A stretch of 64,000 bases of DNA from Lysinibacillus sp. B2A1 (GCA_002973635.1 CP027224.1:3420501-3484500), one strand, 5' to 3'; counted from the first letter of the stretch, positions 48,137 to 58,199 are shown. Made by a program: numbers and translations. The notes: generated by a model from the letters alone, not told the origin.

Positions 48137-49383
48137 TATTGTAGTGGAATCTTCAGTTCAATATTCTTTCCAATAGGGTTGAAGAAATAGTTGATATATA
48201 TTTTTGCTTTGCCATCATAATCCTCAAATTGCGTCGTTTCAATATTGTACTGTTCATCTTGTGAAACAGTGATACCTTTAACGTCTAACTCCGTACCATC
48301 TTCTTTTACAGCATCAGTTAGCAATACAAATCTACTTTCAGCCTGTTTATTAATAGCAACTGATACATCTTGTTGCGCTACGGAAATGTCCATATCGAAA
48401 TAATCGGGCTTCGTAAGTACTTCTTTTGTGCCAAAATCAACTTCGATAAAATCCTTACCCTTTGGAACGGCATGAACAGCTCCAATTATAATTTTGAGTG
48501 CATCAGGATTATAGAAATAATTGCTCTCCAAATATAGCGTAAATTTGCCGTCACGAATATTTTTGGATATTGGTCGATGTCTACTGCTTTCTCTTCGCTC
48601 TCCATCTTGCATCTCGACCGCAATATCATCAAACGATAATATTTCCATCGTATTCGCTTTGTCTACTTCAATATCGAGAGCCATTTCTAATGGGGAACGA
48701 CGAATTTGTGTAATCGTAAATTTCTGACCATCAACATTTACAGTACGATTTAGAGTGAAAATTTTCTCCTTTGCGATTTCATTTTGTAGTGTAAACGGTA
48801 CCGTAATTTCAATGTTCCCCTTATCTTTATCATTAAAATGAAATACTGCTTTAAAATCTTTTGAAATATACGCGAAAGACTCTAAAAAATCAAATTCTAC
48901 TGAAGAAGAGATGTGCGTTTGATTTCTTATGCTTTGAAATGAACCATTACCAATAATTTCGTCCCCTTGGAACAACTGAATTTCCTCTAGGTTTAATTTC
49001 GGACTATCATATGAGGCATCGGCGTCATAGAAAAGTACTAATCCAGTACGATCTGCTATCACGCCTTGCAATGTAAGCGATAGACCCTTTTTAGACTTCG
49101 TCACATTGATTTCTTCATAGTATGCATTGTCGACAATATCTTGTATCCCTTTATCTCTTGCAACCGCTGATACAAGTACTTCAAAGCCAGGTATTTTTGC
49201 GACTTGGCTAGCAATGGTAGGAGAAACGCGAATTGAAAATAAAAAGCTTAGGCAAAACAAAGAAACTATTGCAACCGAAAAAATGCGCTTCTTTGTTCTT
49301 TTTTCTCGTTGAACTTTACGAAACATATCCATCCGAATTTGTTGAAGTTTCTCCTTTGGAACATCAATAGGTAGTTTACTCAT
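48136..49383 (-). CDS. DUF4179 domain protein (likely anti-sigma factor)
   Basis: A 415-residue protein with a cytoplasmic N-terminus of about 32 residues, one membrane helix (IFSVAIVSLFCLSFLFSI) and a large extracellular beta-rich domain starting with the DUF4179 signature VSAVARDKGIQDIVDNAYYE. DUF4179 proteins are encoded beside ECF sigma factors and probably sequester them. It overlaps the sigma gene by 4 bases (ATGA), so their synthesis is coupled. The signal sensed is unknown. Confidence 0.88.
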   Translation of the reverse strand: MSKLPIDVPKEKLQQIRMDMFRKVQREKRTKKRIFSVAIVSLFCLSFLFSIRVSPTIASQVAKIPGFEVLVSAVARDKGIQDIVDNAYYEEINVTKSKKGLSLTLQGVIADRTGLVLFYDADASYDSPKLNLEEIQLFQGDEIIGNGSFQSIRNQTHISSSVEFDFLESFAYISKDFKAVFHFNDKDKGNIEITVPFTLQNEIAKEKIFTLNRTVNVDGQKFTITQIRRSPLEMALDIEVDKANTMEILSFDDIAVEMQDGERRESSRHRPISKNIRDGKFTLYLESNYFYNPDALKIIIGAVHAVPKGKDFIEVDFGTKEVLTKPDYFDMDISVAQQDVSVAINKQAESRFVLLTDAVKEDGTELDVKGITVSQDEQYNIETTQFEDYDGKAKIYINYFFNPIGKNIELKIPLQ

Positions 49384-49880
49384 AGCCAGTCCTCCTTTTC
49401 TCCAGCGAAGTTTCTAAGCTTCTTTAGTATGTGATGAAGCTTAGACTTTACAGTACCCTCAGGAATTTGATTTAGCTCTGCAATTTCTTTGTTTCTTAGT
49501 TGCTGAAAATATTTCATATAGACGAGTTGCTGCTCTGACAAGGATAAATGTTCCAATAACTTCTCTATATCAGAGTAGATGACCCAATCAACTAGATGAT
49601 GTTCCTCAATTGAAACGGTTGGTTGGCGTTTTCGTAAATGGTCTTTACAACAATTGATTAAGACGCGCACGAGCCATGTTCTGGCATATTCGTGCTGTTG
49701 AACGGTATGCATTTTTTTCAGTGCCTTGTAAACCAGCTCCTGCATCACGTCTAAAGCGTCTTGCTCATTTTTCAAGTATGTAAAAGCCATGCGATATAAA
49801 ATTTCTTCATCCATTTCAATAAGAGAAAGTATCGCTTGATGATCCCCACGAATAGCACGCTGTACGATTTCAAATTCCAT
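49380..49880 (-). CDS. ECF RNA polymerase sigma factor
   Basis: A 166-residue group 4 sigma factor. Region 2 is MAFTYLKNEQDALDVMQELV and WLVRVLINCCKDHLRKR; region 4 is LSLSEQQLVYMKYFQQLRNK followed by EIAELNQIPEGTVKSKLHHI. It is cotranscribed with the DUF4179 gene and probably autoregulated. The upstream bases contain TGAACGAAAC, a possible -35 element, but no clear -10. ATG follows AAGGAGG. Confidence 0.93.
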   Translation of the reverse strand: MEFEIVQRAIRGDHQAILSLIEMDEEILYRMAFTYLKNEQDALDVMQELVYKALKKMHTVQQHEYARTWLVRVLINCCKDHLRKRQPTVSIEEHHLVDWVIYSDIEKLLEHLSLSEQQLVYMKYFQQLRNKEIAELNQIPEGTVKSKLHHILKKLRNFAGEKEDWL

Positions 49881-50110
49881 CCATTTCGCCTCCTTCCTTA
49901 ATTAGACTCAACGTTGCTCCGTTTCGTTCAAAAATTTTAAAATTATTTAGGAAGCCGTCATAAAAAATATAAACTTCAGGAAACATATGACGATTAGATG
50001 TAGCTGTTGGATTATTTGCATGTATCATGACTTACTTCGAGGCGTTTTCTTAGAGGAAATGGGGTACGTAGAATAAGTACAAACAAAATTAACCAATTCT
50101 AAATGATTCT

Positions 50111-50638
50111 ATGGAATACTCTGAATCTGGCTATAATTGTATGAGCAAAGCACCTTTAGATGATGCTGTTAGACATGCAAATCCACATCATTGTATTGTA
50201 GGAGTACAATCGTCTTTACTTGTTGATGCTGCAGGAAATCGTTGGAATGGCTTGAGGGTGTATGCACATGGAAACCTCATCGTAGATTTATTAGATAATT
50301 TAGTTCTTGAGTTAACTGGTGTACTTCAAAGAACAAGCATTTATAAAATGAGCTGTAATCATACATTAGGTAAAGCATTAGAAACCTAAGACGTAGATTG
50401 GAGCAAACTATTCCCTGTACCAAACTACGATATCAATAAATATCCTGAGTGTAGGAAGTTCGTTGAAATAGGCTATCATGCTCAATTTAACTTTAGATTA
50501 GATCGAACATGTAACGGTGAAATCTAAAAAAGAACAAACTCCAAGTAGCAATGGCGGAGGACTAAATGAGACTCCTACACCACCAGAAGGATTCCTAGTA
50601 CCAGTTGTATCCAATTTACATCTAAGCTGTATCATGTG
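50111..50638 (+). pseudogene. Degraded gene, unknown exported protein
   Basis: The frame from 50111 is open to a TAA at 50387-50389 and continues in frame as DVDWSKLFPVPNYDINKYPE to 50527. A frameshift then gives KSKKEQTPSSNGGGLNETPT and PPEGFLVPVV, a Pro/Thr/Ser-rich linker. The pieces read as one protein of about 175 residues with histidine-rich HANPHHCIVGVQSS near the start. No family is recognised. One nonsense and one frameshift mean it is not functional as sequenced. Confidence 0.55.
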
Positions 50639-50713
50639 AAAAAGATTTGGTATATAAAAATTTACATACTAAAAGCACCTTCTGGACAAACTAATTTCAG
50701 GAGGTGATTTTCA

Positions 50714-50992
50714 ATGGCTAACAACAATCAAAATTTTAACTCAAATATTCCCAATGCAACACCAAATGCAATGAACGAAGAATTTGGAAATGAGACTGAT
50801 GTTAATCAAATTAGACAACAAATTCAACAAGCGGAAGCTAACAAAAAATTTGCTTCTGGTTCACTAAACTCGATGAATGAAGAATTCGGGACCGAGACTG
50901 ATGTTAATCAAATTAGACAACAAATCCAACAAGCAGAGGCTAACAAAAAATTTGCTTCTGGTCGATTTGCAAACGAAAACAATACAAAATAA
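50714..50992 (+). CDS. sspE: Gamma-type small acid-soluble spore protein
   Basis: A 92-residue gamma-SASP, an amino-acid store made in the developing forespore and degraded on germination. It carries two tandem repeats of about 35 residues with the core ETDVNQIRQQIQQAEANKKF; the repeats begin NEEFGNETD and NEEFGTETD, the second matching the EFxTE site cut by the germination protease. It is rich in N, Q and A with no Cys or Trp, as typical. ATG follows CAGGAGGTGA. Proof that the host forms endospores. A short hairpin follows. Confidence 0.95.
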   Translation: MANNNQNFNSNIPNATPNAMNEEFGNETDVNQIRQQIQQAEANKKFASGSLNSMNEEFGTETDVNQIRQQIQQAEANKKFASGRFANENNTK

Positions 50993-51008
50993 TTTTACTA
51001 CCACCCCC

Positions 51009-51037
51009 AACCGGCAATCTTTTTTGTCGGTTTTTCC
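51009..51037 (+). terminator. sspE terminator
   Basis: AACCGGCA pairs imperfectly with TGTCGGTT, followed by TTT, 17 bases after the stop. Confidence 0.6.
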
Positions 51038-51110
51038 CAATTCACTCATCTTACCCTAACTTAGATTAACCCAGCATTCGCTTCAACAGTGTAGCCATCC
51101 TGCACAGTGA

Positions 51111-51269
51111 TTAAAATTCAATGGCTACCTTTCTACTTAAATTGATTTCTCCTATAGCTTCTCTAGCTGTAGTTCTTGGACCAAAGCTAGGCTGAATTGT
51201 AATTTGATTTTTATATTCTCCAAGTATCCTCTGACAAGCTTCATCATTTTTGGCTAGTGAGAATTTCAT
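51111..51269 (-). CDS. Short ORF, probably a gene fragment
   Basis: ATG 51269 to TAA 51111 on the minus strand gives 52 residues: MKFSLAKNDEACQRILGEYK, then ITIQPSFGPRTTAREAIGEI. It reads like natural protein but has no ribosome binding site. Family not recognised; it may be a truncated gene end. Confidence 0.35.
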   Translation of the reverse strand: MKFSLAKNDEACQRILGEYKNQITIQPSFGPRTTAREAIGEINLSRKVAIEF

Positions 51270-51298
51270 TTTACAATCTTCTTGCAAAACGCACCTGG

Positions 51299-51562
51299 TT
51301 ATTGCTCAAATAGATATAATATTGGAAGCAAAATTAAGCCTAATAGAAAAAGCATTGGAATCGAGGAAACAATTAAAGCAAAAATTCGTAATTTACCCTT
51401 TTGGCTAAAAAATGCAGTTAGAAATGATGCTACAATTAATGAAATGACCACAATGTCCCCAATTTCCGAGGTTCCATTCACTACGATTGGTGTAATAAAA
51501 GCAAATATAATGAACAAAGTAAACAATAACAATGAAATAATACTCAAATATCTTTTTATCAC
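51299..51562 (-). CDS. Small three-helix membrane protein
   Basis: From GTG 51562, 7 bases after AGAGGGGGAG, it gives 87 residues: helices at YLSIISLLLFTLFIIFAFIT, IGDIVVISLIVASFLTAFF and IFALIVSSIPMLFLLGLIL. An ATG at 51610 would add 16 charged residues but ignores the strong site. No family recognised; resembles small Bacillus membrane proteins of unknown role. Confidence 0.65.
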   Translation of the reverse strand: MIKRYLSIISLLLFTLFIIFAFITPIVVNGTSEIGDIVVISLIVASFLTAFFSQKGKLRIFALIVSSIPMLFLLGLILLPILYLFEQ

Positions 51563-51904
51563 AATTACTCCCCCTCTTCTCTCTTTTCTACAATTGACTA
51601 TATTTAACATAAAAAGTTTCCTTTTGTTAAATTAAACTTCATTTTTAGTTTAGTACGTTTCTCTACAATTTGAAAATCACCTCACCACTAAGAAATCAAT
51701 AGAGGTAAGATGATTTTGATCAAACTTTATAATATTTTATAAATAACACATAATTAAGCTGCTGTTTCTAACATTGCTTCAAATCAATCGTATCTTGGAT
51801 TTCTTCATTAGCTAGGCTTTTTAGTGCATTTGTAAATCGATTTTTTGAGCATTGGCATTTCACATCAAATAACTAGATTTTGTTTTATGCATTAAAAGCT
51901 ACAA
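51563..51904. other. Gap with no gene
   Basis: AT-rich. Nothing recognisable; it includes the promoter of the leftward membrane protein and the 3' side of the MFS gene. Confidence 0.4.
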
Positions 51905-53104
51905 TTATACTCTCTCATTATTGAGTTCGTAACGTTTGTATTTGACCATCGAGAAAATTCCTAGAATAGGTCCAATTGCTAAAATTGAAAAACCCCACTC
52001 CCAACCAAGGAGCTTCTGAATAATAGGGATGAGATTGATAGAAAATATAGTAATTAGGAAACCAATACACATTTGAAAAGTTAGGGCTGTACCTACATAT
52101 TCAACTTCTGCTATTTCTGAAACTGCTGCAGAAAATTGGGCGGAATCGGATATGACAGACATCCCCCAAATCATAGAAATGATTAGTGTGAACCAAATAG
52201 ATTGTCCAAATGTAAAGCCTATTACTATAGAACAGCTAGCACTGATTATCATAGAAATAATCGTTAAATTGGCTCTTCCGATTTTATCTGAGATTAGTCC
52301 ACCTACGACACACCCTATCCCTCCTGCAATTCCTATTGAAATAAATGACGATAATGCAATGAACCAATGCGGAGTTTCTGAAGAATAGGTTAAAAAACTA
52401 GCTGTCAAAAAAGCGGGAAGCCATGTCCACATCGCGTATAATTCCCACATATGGCCGAAATAGCCGTAGTTTGCAAGCATTACTGGTTTATTCACTACTA
52501 CCTTTTTTATTAATTGAAACGAGAAAGGCACTTTTTGTGATATTACTGGAGCATCGTCTAAAATAGTAGTGATGATAATAGCTGATAATAGAGCCAAAAC
52601 TGAACTACAAACTATCACGAATTTCCAACTTAATGAAGAAAAGAACATCACAACAAAGTGGGGTAATGATGAGCCTAATGTTAAAGCTGCTATTAAAATT
52701 CCAATTGCCAAACCACGTTTTTGGGGAAACCATTGGGATAAAATCTTTACAGCTATTGGGTATACACCAGCAAGGGTTATGCCAGTTAAAATCCTTAATA
52801 GAATACCAAAGAAGCTGGAATTGACTAGAATGAGTAGGGCATTCAATATTGCACCTAGAAATGCTGATATTGCAAAAACTTTTCTTGGATTAAAGCGATC
52901 AGCAATCCCAAAGTATGAACTAAATAATGCTCCTATTACAAATCCAATAGGAACAGATGCAGAAAGCCATGCTTCCGAATTTGAGCTCAGATTCCAAATT
53001 GTAATTAACTCAGGCGCAATCACTGATGCACTATACCATAAGCTTAAAGCACATAATTCTGATAAACCTATCCATAACAATGCTCTCCAAGAACCTCGAA
53101 CCAT
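51905..53104 (-). CDS. MFS transporter
   Basis: A 399-residue major facilitator with 12 predicted helices. The cytoplasmic loop 2-3 motif is FGIADRFNPRKV, and IGGLISDKIGRANL-like sequence (CVVGGLISDKIGRANLTIIS) is the matching loop 8-9 motif. The first helix is LLWIGLSELCALSLWYSASV. I chose the second ATG of an ATGATG pair (53104) because AAGGGGGA lies 5 bases upstream. Similar to CynX/NarK-type or sugar-acid MFS permeases; substrate unknown. Confidence 0.85.
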   Translation of the reverse strand: MVRGSWRALLWIGLSELCALSLWYSASVIAPELITIWNLSSNSEAWLSASVPIGFVIGALFSSYFGIADRFNPRKVFAISAFLGAILNALLILVNSSFFGILLRILTGITLAGVYPIAVKILSQWFPQKRGLAIGILIAALTLGSSLPHFVVMFFSSLSWKFVIVCSSVLALLSAIIITTILDDAPVISQKVPFSFQLIKKVVVNKPVMLANYGYFGHMWELYAMWTWLPAFLTASFLTYSSETPHWFIALSSFISIGIAGGIGCVVGGLISDKIGRANLTIISMIISASCSIVIGFTFGQSIWFTLIISMIWGMSVISDSAQFSAAVSEIAEVEYVGTALTFQMCIGFLITIFSINLIPIIQKLLGWEWGFSILAIGPILGIFSMVKYKRYELNNERV

Positions 53105-53232
53105 CATATCCCCCTTGAAGAATAAATTCTTTTGATTCATTTTTTGGAGCACTTATATTGTTAAAAAATGGAATAGAATCCTTTGCTTAGATAAGCCATT
53201 TTAAACTTTGCATTTATCTGTCTATATTAAAT

Positions 53233-53799
53233 TTAGACCTTTAGTGAGCCACGGAAGCCCCTAGCAGCATAGTAGGAATCTGCTCCATTATGGTATACAA
53301 AGACAGTATCGTAACGATAATCACAAAATATGGCCCCACCGAGATTTCTAATATTTTCAGGTGTTTGGACCCAGCTAGACGTTTTCATATCGAAGTTTTC
53401 AAGTTTCTGCAACTCCCGGTATTGTTCTTCTGTTAAAAGTTCAATACCCATGTCAGTTGCCATATCAATAGCGTTATTTTCTGGTTTGTGTTTTTTCCTT
53501 GATTCCAATGCTTCACGATCATAACAAACACTTCTGCGTCCTTTAGGACTTTCCACTGAACAATCATAAAAAATGTATTCGTCCGTCTTATTATCATGGC
53601 CAACTACATCTGGTTCTCCACCAGTTACTTCCATTTCATTGAGTGACCATAGTTTTTCAGTATTTGCTTCAAGCCTAGCTTGTATTTTATCCCATTCAAG
53701 TCCTTTATGACGATTCATGTTTTTCTCAAAACGGGCTTCCAAAGTTCTTAGTAGTTCCTCCCGTTGTTCTAGTGACAACTCCATCTTGCTCTTTGTCAT
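53233..53799 (-). CDS. DUF4256 family protein
   Basis: A 188-residue soluble protein matching DUF4256: EARFEKNMNRHKGLEWDKIQ at the start, FYDCSVESPKGRRSVCYDRE in the middle and AIFCDYRYDTVFVYHNGADS near the end. ATG follows AAGGGGGA. Function unknown; intact and of usual length. Confidence 0.85.
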   Translation of the reverse strand: MTKSKMELSLEQREELLRTLEARFEKNMNRHKGLEWDKIQARLEANTEKLWSLNEMEVTGGEPDVVGHDNKTDEYIFYDCSVESPKGRRSVCYDREALESRKKHKPENNAIDMATDMGIELLTEEQYRELQKLENFDMKTSSWVQTPENIRNLGGAIFCDYRYDTVFVYHNGADSYYAARGFRGSLKV

Positions 53800-54183
53800 G
53801 TAATTTCCCCCTTATTGTTTTTCCTCATAAAATTCCGATAGCAAAAGAAAATTCTAGTTTTTTCAGTTACCTCTCTTCAATATTACATTATTTTATTTTG
53901 GAGATTCAGTGTTTTCTTTAAAAATAATAAATTTCTATGATGAACGTACATGAGAACAACTAAAAATCAATTCATCAATACAGAAACTTTCCTTTTTATA
54001 ATAATTTTAATCAATTCCTACTATTATTAATCACAATAAATTTGTTCTGAAATGCTTCACATTTTTAAAATACGAATAAGGGATTATGGATTTAATTCTA
54101 AAAAACTCCTCTTCTTGACCCTTTGCCTACTATAAAATTTATTAAGATTCTAGTTAATTCTGTTTTCAAATTTTCAATTTATG
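53800..54183. other. Gap with no gene
   Basis: An AT-rich spacer. No ORF or RNA signal seen. Confidence 0.4.
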
Positions 54184-54999
54184 TTACTCATTTGTTTTTT
54201 TTACAGCCTGGATAATAGCTGAGACAATATAATTTTCTAAATCATAATGAGGTTCCCATTCACGAATAAATTCTTTTGACTCATCTTTTAGTATGATTGT
54301 GATATTTGTAAAGCCTGCATCTTTTAATAGTGCCTCGTACTCTTCAATCGAAATGGCACCAGAGACACAGCCCGAATATAGATTCATATCTGATAAATAA
54401 CTCTCTGATAAGGCTGCCGTTAACACTACATCTGAAATTGCTAAACGACCGTCTGTTTTTAAAATACGGTAGGCCTCTTTAAATACCTGAGGTTTGTTTG
54501 GCGATAGATTGATCACACAATTTGAAATGATAATATCAGCGGTATGATCTGCAACAGGCATATGCTCAATTTCACCTAAACGAAATTCTACTTGTTCATA
54601 TCCAGGCTTTTCCGCATTACGACGTGCCTTGGAAATCATTTCAGGTGTCATATCAATGCCAATTACCCTACCGTCTTTCCCTACCTTTTGGGCAGCCAAG
54701 AAGCAATCGAAGCCACCACCTGACCCTAAATCAACAACAATTTCTCCAGGCTTCAAGTCCGCGATAGCTTGTGGATTGCCACAGCTAAGCCCCATATTAG
54801 CCCCGTTTGGGATAGAAGCTAGTTCCTCTTTTGTATAGCCCATTTTTTGCGAAATCTCTTCAATAGAAACATTTTTATTCTCTTTTGGATTACAGCAGCT
54901 AGGAGCTGGCGTACAGCATCCCTGTGTACTTTCTAATTTCAATGCTACCTTCGTATAACTTTCACGTACATTTGCACGAATATCATCTTCTCTTTTCAT
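54184..54999 (-). CDS. arsM: Arsenite methyltransferase
   Basis: A 271-residue SAM-dependent methyltransferase that methylates As(III). The N-terminal cysteine cluster TQGCCTPAPSCCNP is followed by motif I IVVDLGSGGGFDCFLAAQKV, VIGIDMTPEMISKARRNAEK, ADIIISNCVINLSPNKPQVF and the family motif GCVSGAISIEEYE. The cysteines in GLSCGNPQA, NCVINL and GCVSG fit the three arsenic-binding cysteines of ArsM. ATG directly follows the natural stop of acr3 (TAA-ATG), so the three genes arsR-acr3-arsM form one operon. Confidence 0.94.
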   Translation of the reverse strand: MKREDDIRANVRESYTKVALKLESTQGCCTPAPSCCNPKENKNVSIEEISQKMGYTKEELASIPNGANMGLSCGNPQAIADLKPGEIVVDLGSGGGFDCFLAAQKVGKDGRVIGIDMTPEMISKARRNAEKPGYEQVEFRLGEIEHMPVADHTADIIISNCVINLSPNKPQVFKEAYRILKTDGRLAISDVVLTAALSESYLSDMNLYSGCVSGAISIEEYEALLKDAGFTNITIILKDESKEFIREWEPHYDLENYIVSAIIQAVKKTNE

Positions 55000-56064
55000 T
55001 TAAAAACCTCCCTTAATGGTTTTAAAATATTTTTTCTGCCAGCGTAATGCAACCCATACAAGTCCAATGAGTACTGGTACTTCAACAAGAGGTCCAATAA
55101 CAGCAGCAAAAGCCACACCACTGTGGAGTCCAAAAACACCTACAGCTACTGCAATGGCTAACTAAAAATTGTTACTAGCTGCTGTAAAAGATAGGGCTGC
55201 TGTAACAGGATAAGATGCACCTGCTTTACGAGAAGAGAAGAATGAAACAGCGAACATCACCACAAAGTAAATAAATAATGGAATAGCAATTCGTATTACA
55301 TCGAGTGGTAGTTCAACTAATTGCTCACCCTTTAATGCAAACATCATCACAATTGTGAATAGAAGTGCTATTAAAGTAAGTGGTGAAATTTTTGGTAAGA
55401 ACTTTTCCTCATACCACTGTTTGCCTTTTGTTTTCATACTGATCCATCGTGTGAGGAACCCAGCAGCAAATGGTATGCCTAAGTAAATAAGTACACTCTT
55501 GGTAATCTCCCACATGGAGATGGATACATTAATTTTCTCTAAACCAAACCAACCAGGTAATATATTTAAGAAAAAGTAAGCAAAAATCGAATACGTCACG
55601 ATTTGAAAAATGGAGTTAAAAGCAACTAAACCAGCTACATATTCACGGTCTCCACGAGCTAAATCATTCCATACAATCACCATTGCAATACAGCGAGCTA
55701 ATCCAATCATAATGAGCCCAGCCATATACTCTGGATAATCACGTAAGAAGATGATCGCTAAAAAGAACATCAAAAATGGTCCAAGTAACCAGTTTTGAAA
55801 AAGTGAAAGTAGAAGCACCTTCCAATCCTTAAACACTCGCCACATTTCCTCATATTTCACTTTCGCCAATGGTGGATACATCATCACAATTAACCCTATA
55901 GCAATCGGTATCGATGTTGTGCCAATAGACATGGACTCTAATGCTTCACCAATATCGGGCATGATGACACTCAATAAAACCCCTATTCCCATTGCAAGGA
56001 ATATCCAAAGCGTGAGGTAACGATCTAGAAAAGATAGCTGTTTAGTTAAGGGTTCATTATTCAT
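55000..56064 (-). pseudogene. acr3: Arsenite efflux pump Acr3 with premature TAG
   Basis: Ten-helix Acr3-type arsenite exporter. The protein reads from ATG 56064 through [20 protein letters not shown] to SFTAASNNF, then hits TAG at 55162-55164. Beyond it the same frame continues [20 protein letters not shown] to [15 protein letters not shown] and ends at TAA 55000, so without the stop it is a normal protein of 354 residues. The stop replaces the residue after NNF, which is an essential Glu in Acr3 proteins (NNFE). The truncated product lacks the last helix. The gene starts 1 base after the arsR stop. Confidence 0.9.
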
Positions 56065-56382
56065 TTATTTCTCTCCTTCATGGCAACAATCAGAAACACA
56101 ATTACATCCATTTAAAGGCTGAATTTGGTCTAAAATCCCCTTCATCAGTGGGGTTTGATCTTCCACTAAACGATAATGTTTCCATGTCCCTACTTTTCGC
56201 TCAGTAATAATGCCTGCCTCCTTTAATTTTCGTAGATGCTGACTAACTGCGGGTTGTGAAATGCCTAGAACATCTACAAAATCACATACACATACCTCCC
56301 CATATTTCATACATGCAAGTAATTTAATGCGATTTAAGTCAGCTGCTGCTTTTAATTGTTTTTCAATGAGTATATTGTCCAT
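56065..56382 (-). CDS. arsR: Arsenic-responsive repressor ArsR
   Basis: A 105-residue ArsR repressor. The recognition helices are GEVCVCDFVDVLGISQPAVS and QHLRKLKEAGI; the pair CVCDF is the As(III)-binding site of ArsR proteins, with further C-terminal cysteines in GCNCVSDCC. Arsenite should release it from DNA and induce acr3-arsM. The stop abuts acr3. A palindromic operator lies at 56457. ATG follows GGAGGAAG. Confidence 0.95.
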   Translation of the reverse strand: MDNILIEKQLKAAADLNRIKLLACMKYGEVCVCDFVDVLGISQPAVSQHLRKLKEAGIITERKVGTWKHYRLVEDQTPLMKGILDQIQPLNGCNCVSDCCHEGEK

Positions 56383-56456
56383 GTTCTTCCTCCATTTATA
56401 TAATCATTTACTTATATACGATTTAAAAAAACACCACATAATTGTTTGTTAAATAT

Positions 56457-56472
56457 GTATATAACTATATAC
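56457..56472. promoter_or_regulatory. ArsR operator
   Basis: GTATATA-AC-TATATAC, perfect 7-bp arms, about 75 bases upstream of the arsR start codon. ArsR-family sites are AT-rich palindromes like this. Confidence 0.6.
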
Positions 56473-56734
56473 TTATATTATGAGCCAGAAATCAAAATTG
56501 CAATAGGAAATTAATTTTAATGATATTACCAATTAGCTACTTAATGTACCAGACTTCCTGTCAGCTAGCAAATCAGGTTAAATACATCATTGACAGCTAT
56601 TCAAACCCATCTCAGAAAAGGTTTAAGGTATGATTTATCCCCTCCTCTAAAGCTATAAGTTTTGTTTCTGACAGTAAATAAGTTATCTAAAAGTATCATT
56701 CAGAAAAAATATTGGGATTTGTCTTTGCCTCCCC

Positions 56735-58156
56735 TCACTTATAAAGAGATTGTGCCACTGCAACTAACCTTTTTACCCCTTCCCTTAGTTGTTTTTCATT
56801 TACATAAGAATAGCTTAAACGTATCCAGGATGATAGTTGTTTTAATGGATCACAAACTTGACCTGGCACAAAGGATATAGATTGCTCGATACTTTTGGTT
56901 AATAATAATTCAGTTGGAAGTGTATCTGGGAGCTGCACCCATAAATTAAGACCACCTTTCGGACTGATCCATTTCCAATCTGTTACTGCTAGCTCTTTCT
57001 CCATGATTTCCTTTCGGATCTGTAGGGCAATCCGAATTTTCTCCAAGTGCTGCTGCAATCTTAGTGATGAAAAGTAATGGAGAAAAATTTTTTGATTGAG
57101 AAGCGGTGAACCATTATCAGCTAACGATTTTACTGCTAGTAGTGAATTCATTAATGATGATGATTGACAAATAACAGCCGCAATTCTCAAACCAGGTGAG
57201 ATATATTTGCAAAAGCTCCGGATATAAATGACTGTCCCAGTAGTATCATATGTGTAAATTGGTGGTGGCGGGGCATGATCAAAATAGATGTCGTGATAGG
57301 CATCGTCCTCAATTAATAGACATCGATACTGTTCAGCTAATTCTACTAATTTTTTGCGCTGCTCGACAGAAACAGTATAACCAGTCGGGTTATGGAATGT
57401 GGGATTGAGATAAAATAGGCGTGGCTTGTATTGTTTAATATAGTATTCAACCTGCTCTAAATCGTACCCGTCTGGATGGATATCAACCGTTACAATCTGC
57501 GCTCCCTGTGCTTTAAAAATATCAATCGCAGCACTATAGCTTGGACGTTCGAATAAAACGACATCTCTTGGCTTAATAAAGGTTTGAGCGATTAAGTGAA
57601 TCGCTTGCTGTGAGCCAGAAGTGATTAACAGATCGTCTGCACCCAGATGAGTTTTATACTGATTGATAAAATATTGAGTGAGTGTTTCACGTAGCTCTAA
57701 ATCACCTTGCACAGTTGAGTAGGTTGCAAGTACTTTTGGATAAAAATCAAACACTTTCTTCACGTAATCTGAAAAATAATGATTAGGCAAAAGATTTGGA
57801 TCAATTAACGCCTGAGAAAAATGATAGGAAACAGGTAATTGATGGATTTCAGATAAATGATTATTCTGTACGTATGCAGAAATAATTGGATTGTCCAGAT
57901 CTAGATATTCAAGGTTTTTCGTCATATTGGATTGGACAAAATAGCCTGCTTTATCTTTTACATAAACTTTGTCATGCTGTTTCAGTAATTGATAAGCCTT
58001 TAAGACAGTTAATCGATGAACATTCATTTCAGATGCTAATTGCCGAACAGAGGGAATCTTTTCATGTTCTTTCCATTCTTTACGTTCTATTCTGTGAAGT
58101 ACATAATCGTATACTTTCTTAAAAAGGTAGTCTCCATTTTGAATCGCTTTGCTCAC
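56735..58156 (-). CDS. MocR-family regulator (GntR HTH plus aminotransferase fold)
   Basis: A 473-residue PLP-dependent regulator. The N-terminal GntR HTH is IPSVRQLASEMNVHRLTVLK. The C-terminal part is a fold-type I aminotransferase domain with LITSGSQQAIHLIAQTF, YLNPTFHNPTGYTVSVEQRK, LLIEDDAYHDIYFD and the PLP-binding lysine in SFCKYISPGLRIA. MocR proteins sense an amine or PLP-linked metabolite rather than acting as enzymes. It is divergent from an EamA exporter, its likely target. Direct repeats lie between them. ATG follows AGGAGGAATTG. Confidence 0.92.
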   Translation of the reverse strand: MSKAIQNGDYLFKKVYDYVLHRIERKEWKEHEKIPSVRQLASEMNVHRLTVLKAYQLLKQHDKVYVKDKAGYFVQSNMTKNLEYLDLDNPIISAYVQNNHLSEIHQLPVSYHFSQALIDPNLLPNHYFSDYVKKVFDFYPKVLATYSTVQGDLELRETLTQYFINQYKTHLGADDLLITSGSQQAIHLIAQTFIKPRDVVLFERPSYSAAIDIFKAQGAQIVTVDIHPDGYDLEQVEYYIKQYKPRLFYLNPTFHNPTGYTVSVEQRKKLVELAEQYRCLLIEDDAYHDIYFDHAPPPPIYTYDTTGTVIYIRSFCKYISPGLRIAAVICQSSSLMNSLLAVKSLADNGSPLLNQKIFLHYFSSLRLQQHLEKIRIALQIRKEIMEKELAVTDWKWISPKGGLNLWVQLPDTLPTELLLTKSIEQSISFVPGQVCDPLKQLSSWIRLSYSYVNEKQLREGVKRLVAVAQSLYK

Positions 58157-58199
58157 ATCAATTCCTCCTATTCAAAACGATTGTACCATGATCCCGTCT

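Noticed and set aside
50640..50700. Sigma-G promoter for sspE
   Set aside because: CATACTA at 50665 fits the -10 element, but no acceptable -35 lies 17-18 bases upstream.
52569..53135. 188-codon rightward ORF
   Set aside because: Fully antisense to the MFS transporter, with no family features; a shadow frame.
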